A DNA stretch of 64,000 nt from Paenibacillus contaminans (GCF_003285015.1 NZ_QMFB01000032.1:24532-88531), one strand, 5' to 3'. Shown: positions 43,848 to 53,282, counted from the first letter of the stretch. The notes: generated from the letters alone by a model not told the origin. Numbers and translations: made by a program.

Positions 43848-44702
43848 ATGAGCGAAAAAATGATCAACATCAACGGAATCGATATATGCGCCGAGAGCTT
43901 CGGAAATCCGCAGCATCCGGCTGTTCTGCTAATAATGGGAGCCATGTGTTCGATGGTTTACTGGGACGAGGAGTTTTGCGAGCGGCTGGCCGATACGGGG
44001 CGATACGTCATTCGGTACGATAACCGGGACGTAGGGCGGTCCGTGGCTTACGAACCTGGAACCTCAGGCTATAAAGTAGCCGACATGGCGGATGACGCCG
44101 TCGGCGTGCTCGATGCTTACGGGATCGAACGGGCCCACATCGTCGGAATGTCGCTCGGCGGTATGATCGCGCAAATTATGGCGGTAAATTATCCGCACAA
44201 AGTCAGATCCGTCACGCTGATGATGTCGAGCATCTTCGGATCTGACGACATCGACCGCGGGCTGCCGCCGATGGATGAGCGCATTTTGGCTTACCATGCC
44301 AATGGAGCGTCGCTGGACTGGTCCGATGAAGAAGCGGTCGCGCATTACCTCGTTGCAGGATCGCGGCTGCTCTGCGGCTCGAAGCATACGTTCGACGAGA
44401 AGAGGGCGTATCGTCAGGTAAGAGCGGAAATAAAAAGGGCGAACAACCTGCTCAGCATGTTTAATCACGCTCTCCTTAAAGGCGATGCCTACTATGAGGG
44501 AAAAATAGAAGGTATCGAGGCGCCCGCGCTTGTTATTCACGGCACGGAAGATACCGTGCTTCCTTACGAGCATGGCTTGGCGCTTGCCGGCATCATTCCC
44601 GGCGCATCGCTTTTAACCCTCGAAGGAACGGGGCATGAGATTCATTTTGACGATTGGGACACTATCATTGCCGCTATTGCGAAGCAATCGTCGGAACGCT
44701 AG
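43848..44702 (+). CDS. Alpha/beta hydrolase (RdmC-like esterase)
   Basis: The 284-residue protein shows the nucleophile elbow GMSLGG, an acid residue in IHGTEDTVLPYEH and the catalytic histidine in GTGHEIHFDDW. YDNRDVGRSV near residue 65 is typical of the branch containing aclacinomycin methylesterase. It is a soluble esterase-like enzyme of unknown substrate. GGGGATTGCGCC precedes the ATG, and a strong terminator follows. Confidence 0.88.
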   Translation: MSEKMININGIDICAESFGNPQHPAVLLIMGAMCSMVYWDEEFCERLADTGRYVIRYDNRDVGRSVAYEPGTSGYKVADMADDAVGVLDAYGIERAHIVGMSLGGMIAQIMAVNYPHKVRSVTLMMSSIFGSDDIDRGLPPMDERILAYHANGASLDWSDEEAVAHYLVAGSRLLCGSKHTFDEKRAYRQVRAEIKRANNLLSMFNHALLKGDAYYEGKIEGIEAPALVIHGTEDTVLPYEHGLALAGIIPGASLLTLEGTGHEIHFDDWDTIIAAIAKQSSER

Positions 44703-44724
44703 ACCGAATACTCCCGGACAATCT

Positions 44725-44772
44725 AAAAAAATCCCCGTTGCGGCCAAGTGCTTGGCTGTAACGGGGATTTTC
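44725..44772 (+). terminator. Bidirectional Rho-independent terminator
   Basis: AAAATCCCCGTT (44728-44739) pairs perfectly with AACGGGGATTTT (44760-44771), with an inner CCAAG/CTTGG. A/T tracts on both sides suit termination of the esterase gene and of the minus-strand gene ending at 44857. Confidence 0.9.
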
Positions 44773-44856
44773 GCATCGACAGGCAATTATGGCGCGAACG
44801 GATCGACGACTGCCGCATAGCATGCGGCTGACGTCTGATGACGCCTGATGGGCTTG

Positions 44857-45141
44857 TTATTCTGCCAGCACTTCCGCGTCGAAATATTCTACGCGCGCTT
44901 GCTTCCGTGCGTCTTCTCCGCGCGTGCCGCCATGCGACTTCGCGAAAAATTCGCTGTTCAAGTACGCCTCGAACGCCTCTTTATTTTCCCAACGCGTAAC
45001 GACCTTCAGACTGCCTGCATCGCTCCACAGCTCAAGTCCGGCAAAACCCGCGAATTGCTTCATCATTCCGGCATTTTGGCGGAACATCGGCTTCATCATG
45101 TCTGGATTCGGCACTTCAATCGTATTAACGGCAATGTACAT
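44857..45141 (-). CDS. ABM-fold monooxygenase, IsdG/HmoA-like
   Basis: The 94-residue ferredoxin-like protein resembles heme-degrading monooxygenases: LKVVTRWENKEAFEAYLNSE then FFAKSH matches the IsdG core. The catalytic Asn (N6) and His (H70, heme ligand) are present, but the position of the catalytic Trp is tyrosine (Y60). It may thus degrade heme poorly or act on another substrate as a general antibiotic-biosynthesis-type monooxygenase. It is transcribed alone from a promoter flanked by two operators. Confidence 0.8.
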   Translation of the reverse strand: MYIAVNTIEVPNPDMMKPMFRQNAGMMKQFAGFAGLELWSDAGSLKVVTRWENKEAFEAYLNSEFFAKSHGGTRGEDARKQARVEYFDAEVLAE

Positions 45142-45180
45142 AAGGATCGCCCTCGCTTTATGATAGTTTTTGCGAGCATT

Positions 45181-45250
45181 TAGTCATGCGTGACTATCTG
45201 TCCGTAAAACAAGTTTAGCAAATCGCCGCTTATATAGTCAAACGTGACTA
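45181..45250 (-). promoter_or_regulatory. Promoter of the monooxygenase gene with two matching operators
   Basis: On the minus strand TTGACT (45241-45236), an 18-bp spacer and TAAACT (45217-45212) form a strong promoter. TAGTCA-AACG-TGACTA (45235-45250) covers the -35 box, and TAGTCA-TGCG-TGACTA (45181-45196) lies just past the predicted start near 45205. The 16-bp palindromes differ only in the first two bases of the centre. A dimeric repressor of TetR or MarR type is likely; its gene is not adjacent. Confidence 0.75.
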
Positions 45251-45290
45251 AACGATTCAACAAAATCGTCACATTTTCCGTTCAAACAAA

Positions 45291-45340
45291 TGACAAAAGG
45301 CGTTCCCTCCGGCAGAAAGCTCTGCTGGAGGGAACGCCTT
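45291..45340 (-). terminator. Rho-independent terminator after aconitase
   Basis: AAGGCGTTCCCTCC (45297-45310) pairs perfectly with GGAGGGAACGCCTT (45327-45340), with an inner GCAGA/TCTGC. TTTTGTCATTTG follows on the minus strand. Confidence 0.92.
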
Positions 45341-45354
45341 ATTGCGGAGTACGA

Positions 45355-48066
45355 TTACTTGTTAGCCATCATTTGACGCAGGACGGTTTGCAAAATACCG
45401 TCGTTGCGGAAGTAGTCGACGTCGACCAAGCTGTCGAGACGTACGATCACTTCGAACGTGAAGCTAGTGCCGTCCGTGCGGGTAGCCGTAACGGATACTT
45501 TTTGGCCAGGCTGCACGTCATTGTTGATGCCGGCGATGTCGAACGTTTCCGTTCCCGTAATGCCGAGCGATTTCCAGCTTTCGCCGTTCGCGAATTGCAG
45601 CGGCAGAACGCCCATGCCGACGAGGTTGGAGCGGTGAATACGCTCGAAGCTTTCGGCGATGACGGCTTTCACGCCGAGCAGGAACGTTCCTTTAGCCGCC
45701 CAGTCGCGGGAGCTGCCTGTTCCGTACTCTTTGCCGGCGATAACGACAAGCGGCGTGCCTTCCGCTTGGTATTTCATCGATGCGTCGTAGATCGACATGA
45801 CTTCGCCTGTCGGCAGGTATGTCGTAACGCCGCCTTCCGTTCCCGGAGCCACTTGGTTGCGGATACGGATGTTTGCGAACGTACCGCGCATCATCACTTC
45901 GTGGTGACCGCGACGGGAGCCGTACGAGTTGAAGTCTTCTCTCTTCACGCCGTGCTCAATCAGGTACTTACCGCCCGGGCTGTCGGCTTTGATGTTGCCG
46001 GCAGGGGAGATATGGTCGGTCGTTACGGAGTCGCCCATAAGTGCAAGAGCTTTGGCTCCGTGTACTTCGGCGATGTCGCCTACAGTCGTGTCAAGATCTT
46101 TAAAGAATGGCGGCTCTGCGATGTACGTGGACTTCTCGTCCCACTCGTACAGTTCGCCTTCCGGTACGTCGATCGCGTTCCAGCGCTCGTTGGCGCGGAA
46201 TACGTTCGAGTATTTATCGCGGAACATATCAGCGTTAAGGGAACTGCTAACGGCGTCGGCAACCTCTTGGTTGGATGGCCAGATGTCTTTCAGATAAACA
46301 GGGTTGTTGCTGCCGTCGTAGCCGATCGGCTCTTTCGTCAAATCGATATCGATCGTTCCTGCCAGCGCGTAAGCGACGACAAGCGGCGGCGATGCCAAGT
46401 AGTTGGCTTTCACTTGAGCATGAACGCGGCCTTCGAAGTTCCGGTTACCGGAAAGGACGGCTGCAACGGTCATGTCGTTGTCGGCGATCGCTTTGCTTAC
46501 TTCGTCAGGCAACGGACCGGAGTTACCGATACAAGTTGCGCAGCCGTAACCCGCAACGTGGAAGCCGAGGCTTTCGAGCGGCTCGATCAGGCCTGCTTTA
46601 GTAAGGTAGTCGGTAACGACGAGCGAGCCTGGCGTCAAGCTGCTCTTCACGTATGCCGGCTTTTGGAGTCCGAGCGCGACGGCTTTCTTCGCTACAAGAC
46701 CTGCAGCGACCATTACGCTTGGGTTGGATGTATTCGTACAGCTTGTAATCGCCGCGATGACGACAGCGCCGTTCTTCATCGGAACGGAACCGTTCGCGTA
46801 CTCGACTTGCACGGTTTCGGCAAGCTTCTCTTCGCTCAGGCCGTATCCGCCTTTGTCGATCGGCGTGCGGACGATCGTGTTGAACGATTCTTTCATCGAA
46901 GTCAGCTCAACGCGGTCTTGCGGACGTTTAGGACCAGCCAAGCTAGGCACGACTGTGGACAGGTCGAGCTCGATCACGTCGGTGAAGATCGGATCGGCCG
47001 TTTCGTCCGTACGGAACATGCCTTGCGCTTTATAGTAAGCTTCGACGAGCGCGACTTGCTCTTCCTCACGGCCGGTGCCGCGCAGGTAGTTCAGCGTTTC
47101 GCTGTCGACAGGGAAGAAGCCGATTGTCGCGCCGTATTCCGGAGCCATGTTGGCAACCGTCGCACGGTCAGCCAAGCTGATGTTGCTGAGGCCGGAGCCG
47201 TAGAACTCGACGAATTTGCCTACTACGCCTTTTTTGCGGAGTATTTGGGTAATTGTAAGAGCAAGGTCGGTAGCCGTGGAGCCTTCCGCCAGCTTGCCGG
47301 TCAGCTTGAAGCCGATAACCTCAGGCGCTACGAAATAAAGCGGTTGTCCGAGCATGCCGGCTTCCGCCTCGATGCCGCCGACGCCCCAGCCGACTACGCC
47401 GAGACCGTTGATCATCGTCGTATGGGAGTCCGTACCCACGAGGGAATCCGGATAAACTTCCGTTTCGCCATCTACATTTTTCGTAGCAGCTACGGAAGCG
47501 AGGTACTCCAGGTTGACTTGGTGAACGATACCCGTTGACGGAGGAACGGCGCGGAAATTATCGAACGCCGTTTGCGCCCAGCGCAAAAAGCGGTAACGTT
47601 CTTCGTTACGCTGGAACTCCAGGTTGATGTTTGTTTCAAGCGCCGTGCTGGAGCCGAAAGCGTCAACCATGACGGAGTGGTCGATAACAAGATCTACTGG
47701 AACGAGCGGGTTGATCCGTTTAGGGTCGCCGCCGGTACGTTTCATTGTGGCGCGCATTGCCGCGAGGTCTACGACAACCGGTACGCCGGTAAAGTCCTGC
47801 AGAACGATACGTGCAGGGATAAAAGGAATCTCTTTGTTCTCGTCGCGGCCTTCAGCCCAGCCGGCGATTTGTTTTACATGTTCGTTCGTAATGGCTCTGC
47901 CGTCGAATTGGCGGATTGCCGCTTCAAGCAGAACTTTAATGGAAAAAGGAAGTTTGGAAATAGCGCCAAGTCCTTTTTCTTCCAAACCTTGCAGGCTGTA
48001 ATAAACGTAATCCTTGCCGTTTACCGCCAGCGAGCTTTTAACTGAAAAATGGTCTTTCTTTGACAT
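45355..48066 (-). CDS. acnA: Aconitate hydratase
   Basis: The 903-residue enzyme isomerises citrate to isocitrate in the TCA cycle. The 4Fe-4S ligands lie in ITSCTNTSNPSVM and YGCATCIGNSGPL, and the swivel domain has YGTGSSRDWAAKGT and RIHRSNLVGMGVLPL. Length and motifs are those of AcnA/CitB and IRP-type aconitases, which can also bind RNA when iron is scarce. AAAGGAGG lies ten bases before the ATG. It is a single-gene unit. Confidence 0.97.
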   Translation of the reverse strand: MSKKDHFSVKSSLAVNGKDYVYYSLQGLEEKGLGAISKLPFSIKVLLEAAIRQFDGRAITNEHVKQIAGWAEGRDENKEIPFIPARIVLQDFTGVPVVVDLAAMRATMKRTGGDPKRINPLVPVDLVIDHSVMVDAFGSSTALETNINLEFQRNEERYRFLRWAQTAFDNFRAVPPSTGIVHQVNLEYLASVAATKNVDGETEVYPDSLVGTDSHTTMINGLGVVGWGVGGIEAEAGMLGQPLYFVAPEVIGFKLTGKLAEGSTATDLALTITQILRKKGVVGKFVEFYGSGLSNISLADRATVANMAPEYGATIGFFPVDSETLNYLRGTGREEEQVALVEAYYKAQGMFRTDETADPIFTDVIELDLSTVVPSLAGPKRPQDRVELTSMKESFNTIVRTPIDKGGYGLSEEKLAETVQVEYANGSVPMKNGAVVIAAITSCTNTSNPSVMVAAGLVAKKAVALGLQKPAYVKSSLTPGSLVVTDYLTKAGLIEPLESLGFHVAGYGCATCIGNSGPLPDEVSKAIADNDMTVAAVLSGNRNFEGRVHAQVKANYLASPPLVVAYALAGTIDIDLTKEPIGYDGSNNPVYLKDIWPSNQEVADAVSSSLNADMFRDKYSNVFRANERWNAIDVPEGELYEWDEKSTYIAEPPFFKDLDTTVGDIAEVHGAKALALMGDSVTTDHISPAGNIKADSPGGKYLIEHGVKREDFNSYGSRRGHHEVMMRGTFANIRIRNQVAPGTEGGVTTYLPTGEVMSIYDASMKYQAEGTPLVVIAGKEYGTGSSRDWAAKGTFLLGVKAVIAESFERIHRSNLVGMGVLPLQFANGESWKSLGITGTETFDIAGINNDVQPGQKVSVTATRTDGTSFTFEVIVRLDSLVDVDYFRNDGILQTVLRQMMANK

Positions 48067-48152
48067 CTCAATTGGCCTCCTTTATGAAATGAAGTCATTT
48101 GAAATATTGGCGTTTCAACAGATGAAACCGAATTTCAAATTTCCATACTATA

Positions 48153-48181
48153 AGTATACCGTTTTACGGCTGTCCCGTAAA
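48153..48181 (-). promoter_or_regulatory. acnA promoter
   Basis: On the minus strand TTTACG (48181-48176), a 17-bp spacer and TATACT (48158-48153) form a sigma-A-type promoter about 85 bp upstream of the start codon. No CcpC or CodY box was recognised. Confidence 0.55.
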
Positions 48182-48447
48182 CCCCCTTTTCGCCTTCCGG
48201 AAGGGCTGTTTTTCGTCCTAAATCCTGCAGCGGCGGGCTTTTGGAACCCGCGCCGCGGCATGCGGCGGACGCTTTCGCCGGCGGTGCGGCAAAGGGGCTC
48301 GTTGCGCATCGGAGCATAGCTTCCCCCGAAGGGGAGCGAACTAAACATTTTTTGCCGTGCGGTTTCATATGGTTTATATAATGATGAGAACGACTTGCGG
48401 CGAGCTTGCATGCCATGTGCTGCCCGCGCGCTATGGAGGTGCCTTCT

Positions 48448-49545
48448 TTGAGCTGGAAAACGGTGCTGTACGATTATGTTCACAACCGCAGCCAAATGGA
48501 GCTCGACTACGCTGCGGCTCCCGTTCTGTCCTTGGTGCGAGACGAGGCGTTCGCGGAGAAGCTGAGCCTGAGAGCAAGCCGGACGATGCTGCTGCACATG
48601 GAACGCAACCTGAAGCCGCTGCGCCATGAAACGAGGCTGAAGCTGCTGGCCGTCAACGAGGCGGACGGACATATTTACGCCGATATCGAGATGAACCGGA
48701 TGCTGCAGTACGAATGCCGCTCGCGCCGAAGCCGCGAAGACCGGTCGGATCGGGAGCGTCTTCAGCTGTCGTTTCGGGGCGGCGGATGGATCATTGCGAA
48801 GGTGACTCCTCTGCAAACCGAGTCCAGCCGTCCGGCACCTTGGCCGGATTCCGGTCAGGAAGACGACGCGGCGGGCATGGAATTCGGAGCTCCCATTCAA
48901 GGGAATAAAAGCAGGGCAAGGGCGGGAAATTCTTATTCGGACGTCTTTTCCGTCGATTCGGAAGAGCTGACGGTCGTCAAATCGACGCCGTTCCTGAACA
49001 ACCGGTACGTAAATTCCCAGTTGGAAAAGCAGCGCCGTCAAATTGCGTACGATCGCGAGAAAGTGCGGCAATACGCGGAAACCTGGTGGAACGGGGCGAA
49101 TCCGCAGTATGAGCATTTTGAAGTGGATTGCTCGAGCTTCGTCTCGCAGTGCATCTTTGCAGGCGAAGCGCCAATGAACTATACTGGAAAAAGAGGTTCG
49201 GGATGGTGGTACCGGGGGAAGTACGGGTATCAGGAGCTGTGGAGCTACAGCTGGGCTGTCGCCAACGGGCTCGCCCGCTATTTGGGCTCCAAGAGCCGTG
49301 TCGGACTTAGCGCGGAGGCGGTCGATTCGCCGCGCGACCTGGAAATAGGCGATGTCGTAAGCTACAGCTGGGAGGGGGGACCCTACCAGCACAGTACGAT
49401 CGTTACCGCCTTCGACGGCGACGGCATGCCGCTCGTTAACGCGCATACGGTCAACAGCCGCCACCGCTATTGGGATTACCGCGATTCCTATGCTTGGACG
49501 GAGCGGACCAAATACAGCTTCTATCATATCGCCGACAAAATGTGA
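48448..49545 (+). CDS. Amidase-domain protein (putative cell-wall NlpC/P60-like fold)
   Basis: The 365-residue protein has an N-terminal helical region (MSWKTVLYDYVHNRSQ) and a C-terminal putative amidase domain with catalytic Cys in FEVDCSSFVSQCIFAG and His in YQHSTIVTAF, as in the amidase_6 family of Firmicutes. There is no signal peptide. A TTG start at 48448 is chosen because GGAGGT lies seven bases before it and family members begin here. It probably cleaves an amide in the peptidoglycan or a related substrate; the true target is unknown. Confidence 0.82.
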   Translation: MSWKTVLYDYVHNRSQMELDYAAAPVLSLVRDEAFAEKLSLRASRTMLLHMERNLKPLRHETRLKLLAVNEADGHIYADIEMNRMLQYECRSRRSREDRSDRERLQLSFRGGGWIIAKVTPLQTESSRPAPWPDSGQEDDAAGMEFGAPIQGNKSRARAGNSYSDVFSVDSEELTVVKSTPFLNNRYVNSQLEKQRRQIAYDREKVRQYAETWWNGANPQYEHFEVDCSSFVSQCIFAGEAPMNYTGKRGSGWWYRGKYGYQELWSYSWAVANGLARYLGSKSRVGLSAEAVDSPRDLEIGDVVSYSWEGGPYQHSTIVTAFDGDGMPLVNAHTVNSRHRYWDYRDSYAWTERTKYSFYHIADKM

Positions 49546-49609
49546 GGCAAATAGAGAAACCACATAATTGCAGGGGCTTTCCGCCGGAAAGCCTACAGGA
49601 GGAGCACCG

Positions 49610-50737
49610 ATGACGAAGAAAATCCGGGTTGGACTTGTGTACGGGGGCAAATCGGGGGAGCACGACGTATCGCTGCAAACCGCGCTCGCCGTGATCAAGG
49701 CGTTTGACCATGCCAAATATGAAATTCATCCTTTCTACATTACAAAGCAGGGCGAATGGCGCCAAGGGCCGGCGCTGACCGCACCTGCCGCATCCAAAGA
49801 GGAGCTGACCTTCGCCTCGCTGCCCGACGGCGGCGGACAACCGGGTAAAGCGTCGCCGCTGGCGATCGCGCCGATCTTCGGCTCGGCGGGCGCAAACGAT
49901 AAGTCTGAAGGGCGTCCGCTCGACGTCGTTTTTCCTTTGCTGCATGGAACGTACGGGGAAGACGGAACGATTCAGGGACTTCTGGAAATGGCCGACATTC
50001 CATACGTAGGAGCAGGCGTGCTGGCGTCGGCCGTGGGCATGGACAAAGTGATGATGAAAAAGCTGTTTGCGCAGGAAGGGCTGCCGCAATGCTTGTTCCG
50101 TCATTTTACGAAGGCGCAGTGGGAGAAAAACCAGTCGTTTTATTTGATGGAAATCGAGACGGTACTCGGTTACCCGTGCTTCGTGAAGCCTGCCAACCTC
50201 GGCTCGAGCGTGGGCATTTCGAAGGCGCGCAATCAGGAGGAGCTGCTGAAGGCGGTCGCCGAGGCGTTCCAATTCGACAGGAAGGTTATCGTCGAGGAGC
50301 TGATCGATGCGCGCGAGGTGGAAGTCAGCGTGCTCGGCAACGACCGGCCTCAAGCTTCGGTTCCGGGGGAAATCGTGTCGTCCAACGAGTTCTACGATTA
50401 CAAGGCAAAATATGTGGACGGTAAATCCGCAATGATCATCCCCGCAGAAATTCCGGACGAAACGAAGGAACGGCTGCAGTCGCTTGCTATTCGCGCATTC
50501 GAGGCGATCGACGGATCGGGCTTGTCCCGCGTCGACTTCTTTCTCGACAAGACGGACGGCAGCGTCTACATCAATGAAATCAATACGATGCCCGGCTTTA
50601 CGCCATTCAGTATGTATCCGATGCTTTGGGCCGAATCGGGCAAGCCTTACGGCGAGCTGCTGAACGACTTGATCGAGCTTGCGCTCGAGCGTCATGAAGC
50701 GAAGAAAGCGATCCGCTACAGCTTCGATGTCGAGTAG
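49610..50737 (+). CDS. ddl: D-alanine--D-alanine ligase
   Basis: The 375-residue ATP-grasp enzyme makes the D-Ala-D-Ala dipeptide of peptidoglycan. It shows VGLVYGGKSGEHDVSLQTA at the start, HGTYGEDGTIQGLLE, KPANLGSSVGISKA and the metal site INEINTMPGFTPFSMYP. The serine and tyrosine positions fit a normal D-Ala-D-Ala enzyme rather than a D-lactate-using VanA type, but this is not certain by eye. AGGAGGAG precedes the ATG. A GGCTTTCC/GGAAAGCC hairpin lies at 49575-49593, just upstream. Confidence 0.94.
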   Translation: MTKKIRVGLVYGGKSGEHDVSLQTALAVIKAFDHAKYEIHPFYITKQGEWRQGPALTAPAASKEELTFASLPDGGGQPGKASPLAIAPIFGSAGANDKSEGRPLDVVFPLLHGTYGEDGTIQGLLEMADIPYVGAGVLASAVGMDKVMMKKLFAQEGLPQCLFRHFTKAQWEKNQSFYLMEIETVLGYPCFVKPANLGSSVGISKARNQEELLKAVAEAFQFDRKVIVEELIDAREVEVSVLGNDRPQASVPGEIVSSNEFYDYKAKYVDGKSAMIIPAEIPDETKERLQSLAIRAFEAIDGSGLSRVDFFLDKTDGSVYINEINTMPGFTPFSMYPMLWAESGKPYGELLNDLIELALERHEAKKAIRYSFDVE

Positions 50738-50821
50738 TTACGCCCTTCGGAAGATGACTGGACCGGCTTGCAGCGTTAATCCGCCCGTACTTGCGGGATA
50801 ATATACCATGGAGGTGTTGGA

Positions 50822-51142
50822 ATGGGATTTCAGACCGAATTCAATTCCGTTTGTAAATTCAAGTCTAAACAGGAGCTCGACGATTTGCTCGAATACGGCC
50901 GCGGCAAAATGGTCAAAAGCGGCTTCCGCGTATTTCCGACCGGACAGAAGGTCATCGCGTATACGCCCGAGAACAAAGCGATCGCTATCGTGCGCATTAT
51001 CGCGTCGATCGCCGAGATCAACTTTCAGGGCGAGGAAGTGACGCAGGTTGAAATGGAGCTTGTGCGCAAGCTGACCGCTCAGGAGGCTGAAGTGCAAAGC
51101 GCGCTTGCCCACGAAATGTTTTTCGGCGAACGGCAGGGGTAA
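50822..51142 (+). CDS. Small conserved-type protein of unknown function
   Basis: The 106-residue soluble protein has a beta-rich first half (MGFQTEFNSV...SGFRVFPTGQKVIAY), a central AIAIVRIIASIAEINFQGE and a helical C-terminus (VTQVEMELVRKLTAQEA). The start and SGFRVFP segment recall the small DUF2584 family of Firmicutes, but I cannot confirm it. GGAGGTG lies six bases before the ATG. It follows ddl by 84 bp and may share its transcript. Confidence 0.75.
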   Translation: MGFQTEFNSVCKFKSKQELDDLLEYGRGKMVKSGFRVFPTGQKVIAYTPENKAIAIVRIIASIAEINFQGEEVTQVEMELVRKLTAQEAEVQSALAHEMFFGERQG

Positions 51143-51343
51143 TCGAGCGTATGGTGGCTGACGGGCGACAAGCCATAATTTTTGCAGGTCTGGGGATGTT
51201 AACGTTATGCGCGGCATAACGGCTTCATGCTGGCGTAAATAAGCTGCCGTCCGAGAGCGCAGGCTGCGTCTGAAGTAATGGCCGGTGTCTGTGAAGGATC
51301 GGCGGCGGTGTTATACGGAAGCGGGAAACGGAGCACTCACCAG

Positions 51344-52336
51344 ATGATCGTACGATTCGGTTACGTTGCTATGTCCGCGATAGTCGAGAATGCGTCCCCG
51401 TCCAAAACGATGACGGCGACGCGCTTCGCTCAGCTGCCCGACAGGGAAGCGGCTGTTCGCAAGCTGGAACGGATCGCCGCCGAAAATTTGCAAAACACGC
51501 TGCGGCTGCTTCGCCACAACCGGGCGCATGATATCCGCGTTTACCGTTTCTCGTCCAAGCTGATCCCGCTGATCGGCCACGAGCTGCTCGCCGGCTGGGA
51601 CCCGTTCCCCGTTCTGGCGGAGGAGTTTGCGGCAATCGGCGCTTATGCGCGCGAGCACGGCATGCGGACAAGCTTTCATCCGGATCATTTTACGGTATTA
51701 AGTACGCCCCGCGAAGTAGTGCTGCGAAATTCGGTGAAGGATTTGAATACGCATGTGCGGATGCTTGAGGCGATGGGACTGAACGAGGCTTCCAAGTGCA
51801 ATATTCATATCGGCGGCACCTACGGCGACAAAACGGCATCGTTCGAACGGTTTTGCCGGCAGTTTCAGGAGCTGGACGACAGAATCAAGCGGAGAATCAC
51901 GCTGGAGAACGACGATAAGACGTATACGGCGCTCGAAACGCTGGAGGCTTGCGAACGGCTCGGCGTTCCCATGGTGCTCGATCTGCATCATCACGCGGTC
52001 AATAACGAAGGCGCGTCGGCCGAGGAGCTTTGGACACGGATATTGAAAACGTGGGGAGAAGATGGAGCAGATCCGCATGATACGGGACAAGCATGGCTCC
52101 CGCCCAAAATTCATGTCTCGAGCCCTAAGAACGATAAGGATATTCGCGCACATGCGGATTATGTCGATGCTCAGCCGCTGCTTGCTTTTCTGCAAGCCGT
52201 CGCCCCGCAAACGCCGAGGCTGGATGTCATGCTGGAGGCCAAAAAGAAAGATGCCGCGCTGCTGCAGCTCATGCGTGATGTAAGCGGATGTCCGGGCGTA
52301 AGGCCGCTTGGAGACGCGTCGGTGGAAATTTGCTAG
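51344..52336 (+). CDS. uvsE: UV damage endonuclease
   Basis: The 330-residue TIM-barrel nuclease nicks DNA 5' to UV photoproducts and starts an alternative excision repair. Motifs include RFGYVAMS, TSFHPDHFTVL, CNIHIGG, LENDDKTYT and VLDLHHHAVN, with the metal ligands of the family, and IHVSSPK near the end. The ATG at 51344 has CGGAG ten bases upstream and matches family N-termini; the frame is open 22 codons further upstream. Confidence 0.94.
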   Translation: MIVRFGYVAMSAIVENASPSKTMTATRFAQLPDREAAVRKLERIAAENLQNTLRLLRHNRAHDIRVYRFSSKLIPLIGHELLAGWDPFPVLAEEFAAIGAYAREHGMRTSFHPDHFTVLSTPREVVLRNSVKDLNTHVRMLEAMGLNEASKCNIHIGGTYGDKTASFERFCRQFQELDDRIKRRITLENDDKTYTALETLEACERLGVPMVLDLHHHAVNNEGASAEELWTRILKTWGEDGADPHDTGQAWLPPKIHVSSPKNDKDIRAHADYVDAQPLLAFLQAVAPQTPRLDVMLEAKKKDAALLQLMRDVSGCPGVRPLGDASVEIC

Positions 52337-52474
52337 GTTTGGCCTGCAATACCGCTTTCCCTCTTGAAAAATGGTTAAAAATGGGGTACGTTGATGGGTA
52401 GAACGTGCTTGTACTTTTCATTTGCTGGAATGTATATCTTGAGGGCAATTTGGTGAGAGAGGGGAACGGTTCGT

Positions 52475-53248
52475 ATGAGTCAATTGTTAACCGGCAAAAA
52501 TATTCTCGTCATGGGTGTGGCCAACGATCGCAGCATCGCGTGGGCGATTGCACAATCGCTTGCGGCGCAAGGCGCCCGTCTTGCATTTACATACGAAAGC
52601 GAACGGGTGGAGGAGCGGGTGCGCAAGCTTGCGGAAACGCTTCCGGGCGAAACGCTCGTACTGCCTTGCAACGTTACCGTCGATGAAGAGATCGACGCGC
52701 TTGCGGCAGCGCTTAAAGAGCGGTTCGGCGTCCTTCACGGATATGTTCACAGCATCGCCTTTGCCAAAACGGAAGAGCTGGAAGGCTTATACGTCGATAC
52801 TTCGCGCGCGGGCTTTGCGCTTGCGCACGATATAAGCGCCTATTCGCTCGTTGCCGTCAGCAACCGCATTTATCCGCTTATGACCGAAGGGGGCAGCATC
52901 ATGACGATGACCTACCTCGGAGCGGAGCGCGCGATGAAAAACTATAACGTGATGGGGGTCGCCAAAGCCGCGCTCGAGGCGAGCGTCCGCTACTTGGCCA
53001 ACGACCTCGGCCAGTACAACGTCCGCGTCAACGCGATTTCTGCGGGTCCGATCCGTACGCTGGCCGCGAAGGGCATCAAGGATTTCAACTCAATTCTGAG
53101 AACCGTCGAAGAAAAAGCGCCACTTCGCCGCACGACCGAAACCGCCGAGGTGGGCGACACCGCGATGTTCCTCATGAGCAACCTGTCCCGCGGCATTACC
53201 GGCGAAGTCATTTATGTAGATAACGGGTATCATATCGTAGGGGTATAA
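52475..53248 (+). CDS. fabI: Enoyl-[acyl-carrier-protein] reductase FabI
   Basis: The 257-residue short-chain dehydrogenase completes each fatty-acid elongation cycle with NAD(P)H. It shows the atypical FabI nucleotide motif MGVANDRSIAWAIAQ, HSIAFAK, and catalytic Tyr157 and Lys164 (YNVMGVAKAALE). SAGPIRTLAAKGI is the substrate loop and triclosan-binding region of the family. GAGAGGGG precedes the ATG. A terminator follows. Confidence 0.96.
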   Translation: MSQLLTGKNILVMGVANDRSIAWAIAQSLAAQGARLAFTYESERVEERVRKLAETLPGETLVLPCNVTVDEEIDALAAALKERFGVLHGYVHSIAFAKTEELEGLYVDTSRAGFALAHDISAYSLVAVSNRIYPLMTEGGSIMTMTYLGAERAMKNYNVMGVAKAALEASVRYLANDLGQYNVRVNAISAGPIRTLAAKGIKDFNSILRTVEEKAPLRRTTETAEVGDTAMFLMSNLSRGITGEVIYVDNGYHIVGV

Positions 53249-53282
53249 GGATAAGATCGCGGGGAGCATGGCGAACCGCAAA

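Noticed and set aside
45244..47538. A 764-codon open frame on the plus strand opposite acnA
   Set aside because: It lies antisense to an unmistakable aconitase gene, its translation is Arg/Val/Asp-rich without any family motif, and no ribosome site fits; it is a by-product of GC-rich codon use.
48148..49716. A 522-codon minus-strand open frame over the amidase gene
   Set aside because: It is antisense to a gene with clear catalytic motifs and has no recognisable domain or start.
49451..50695. A 414-codon minus-strand open frame opposite ddl
   Set aside because: The plus strand encodes an intact D-Ala-D-Ala ligase; the antisense product matches nothing.
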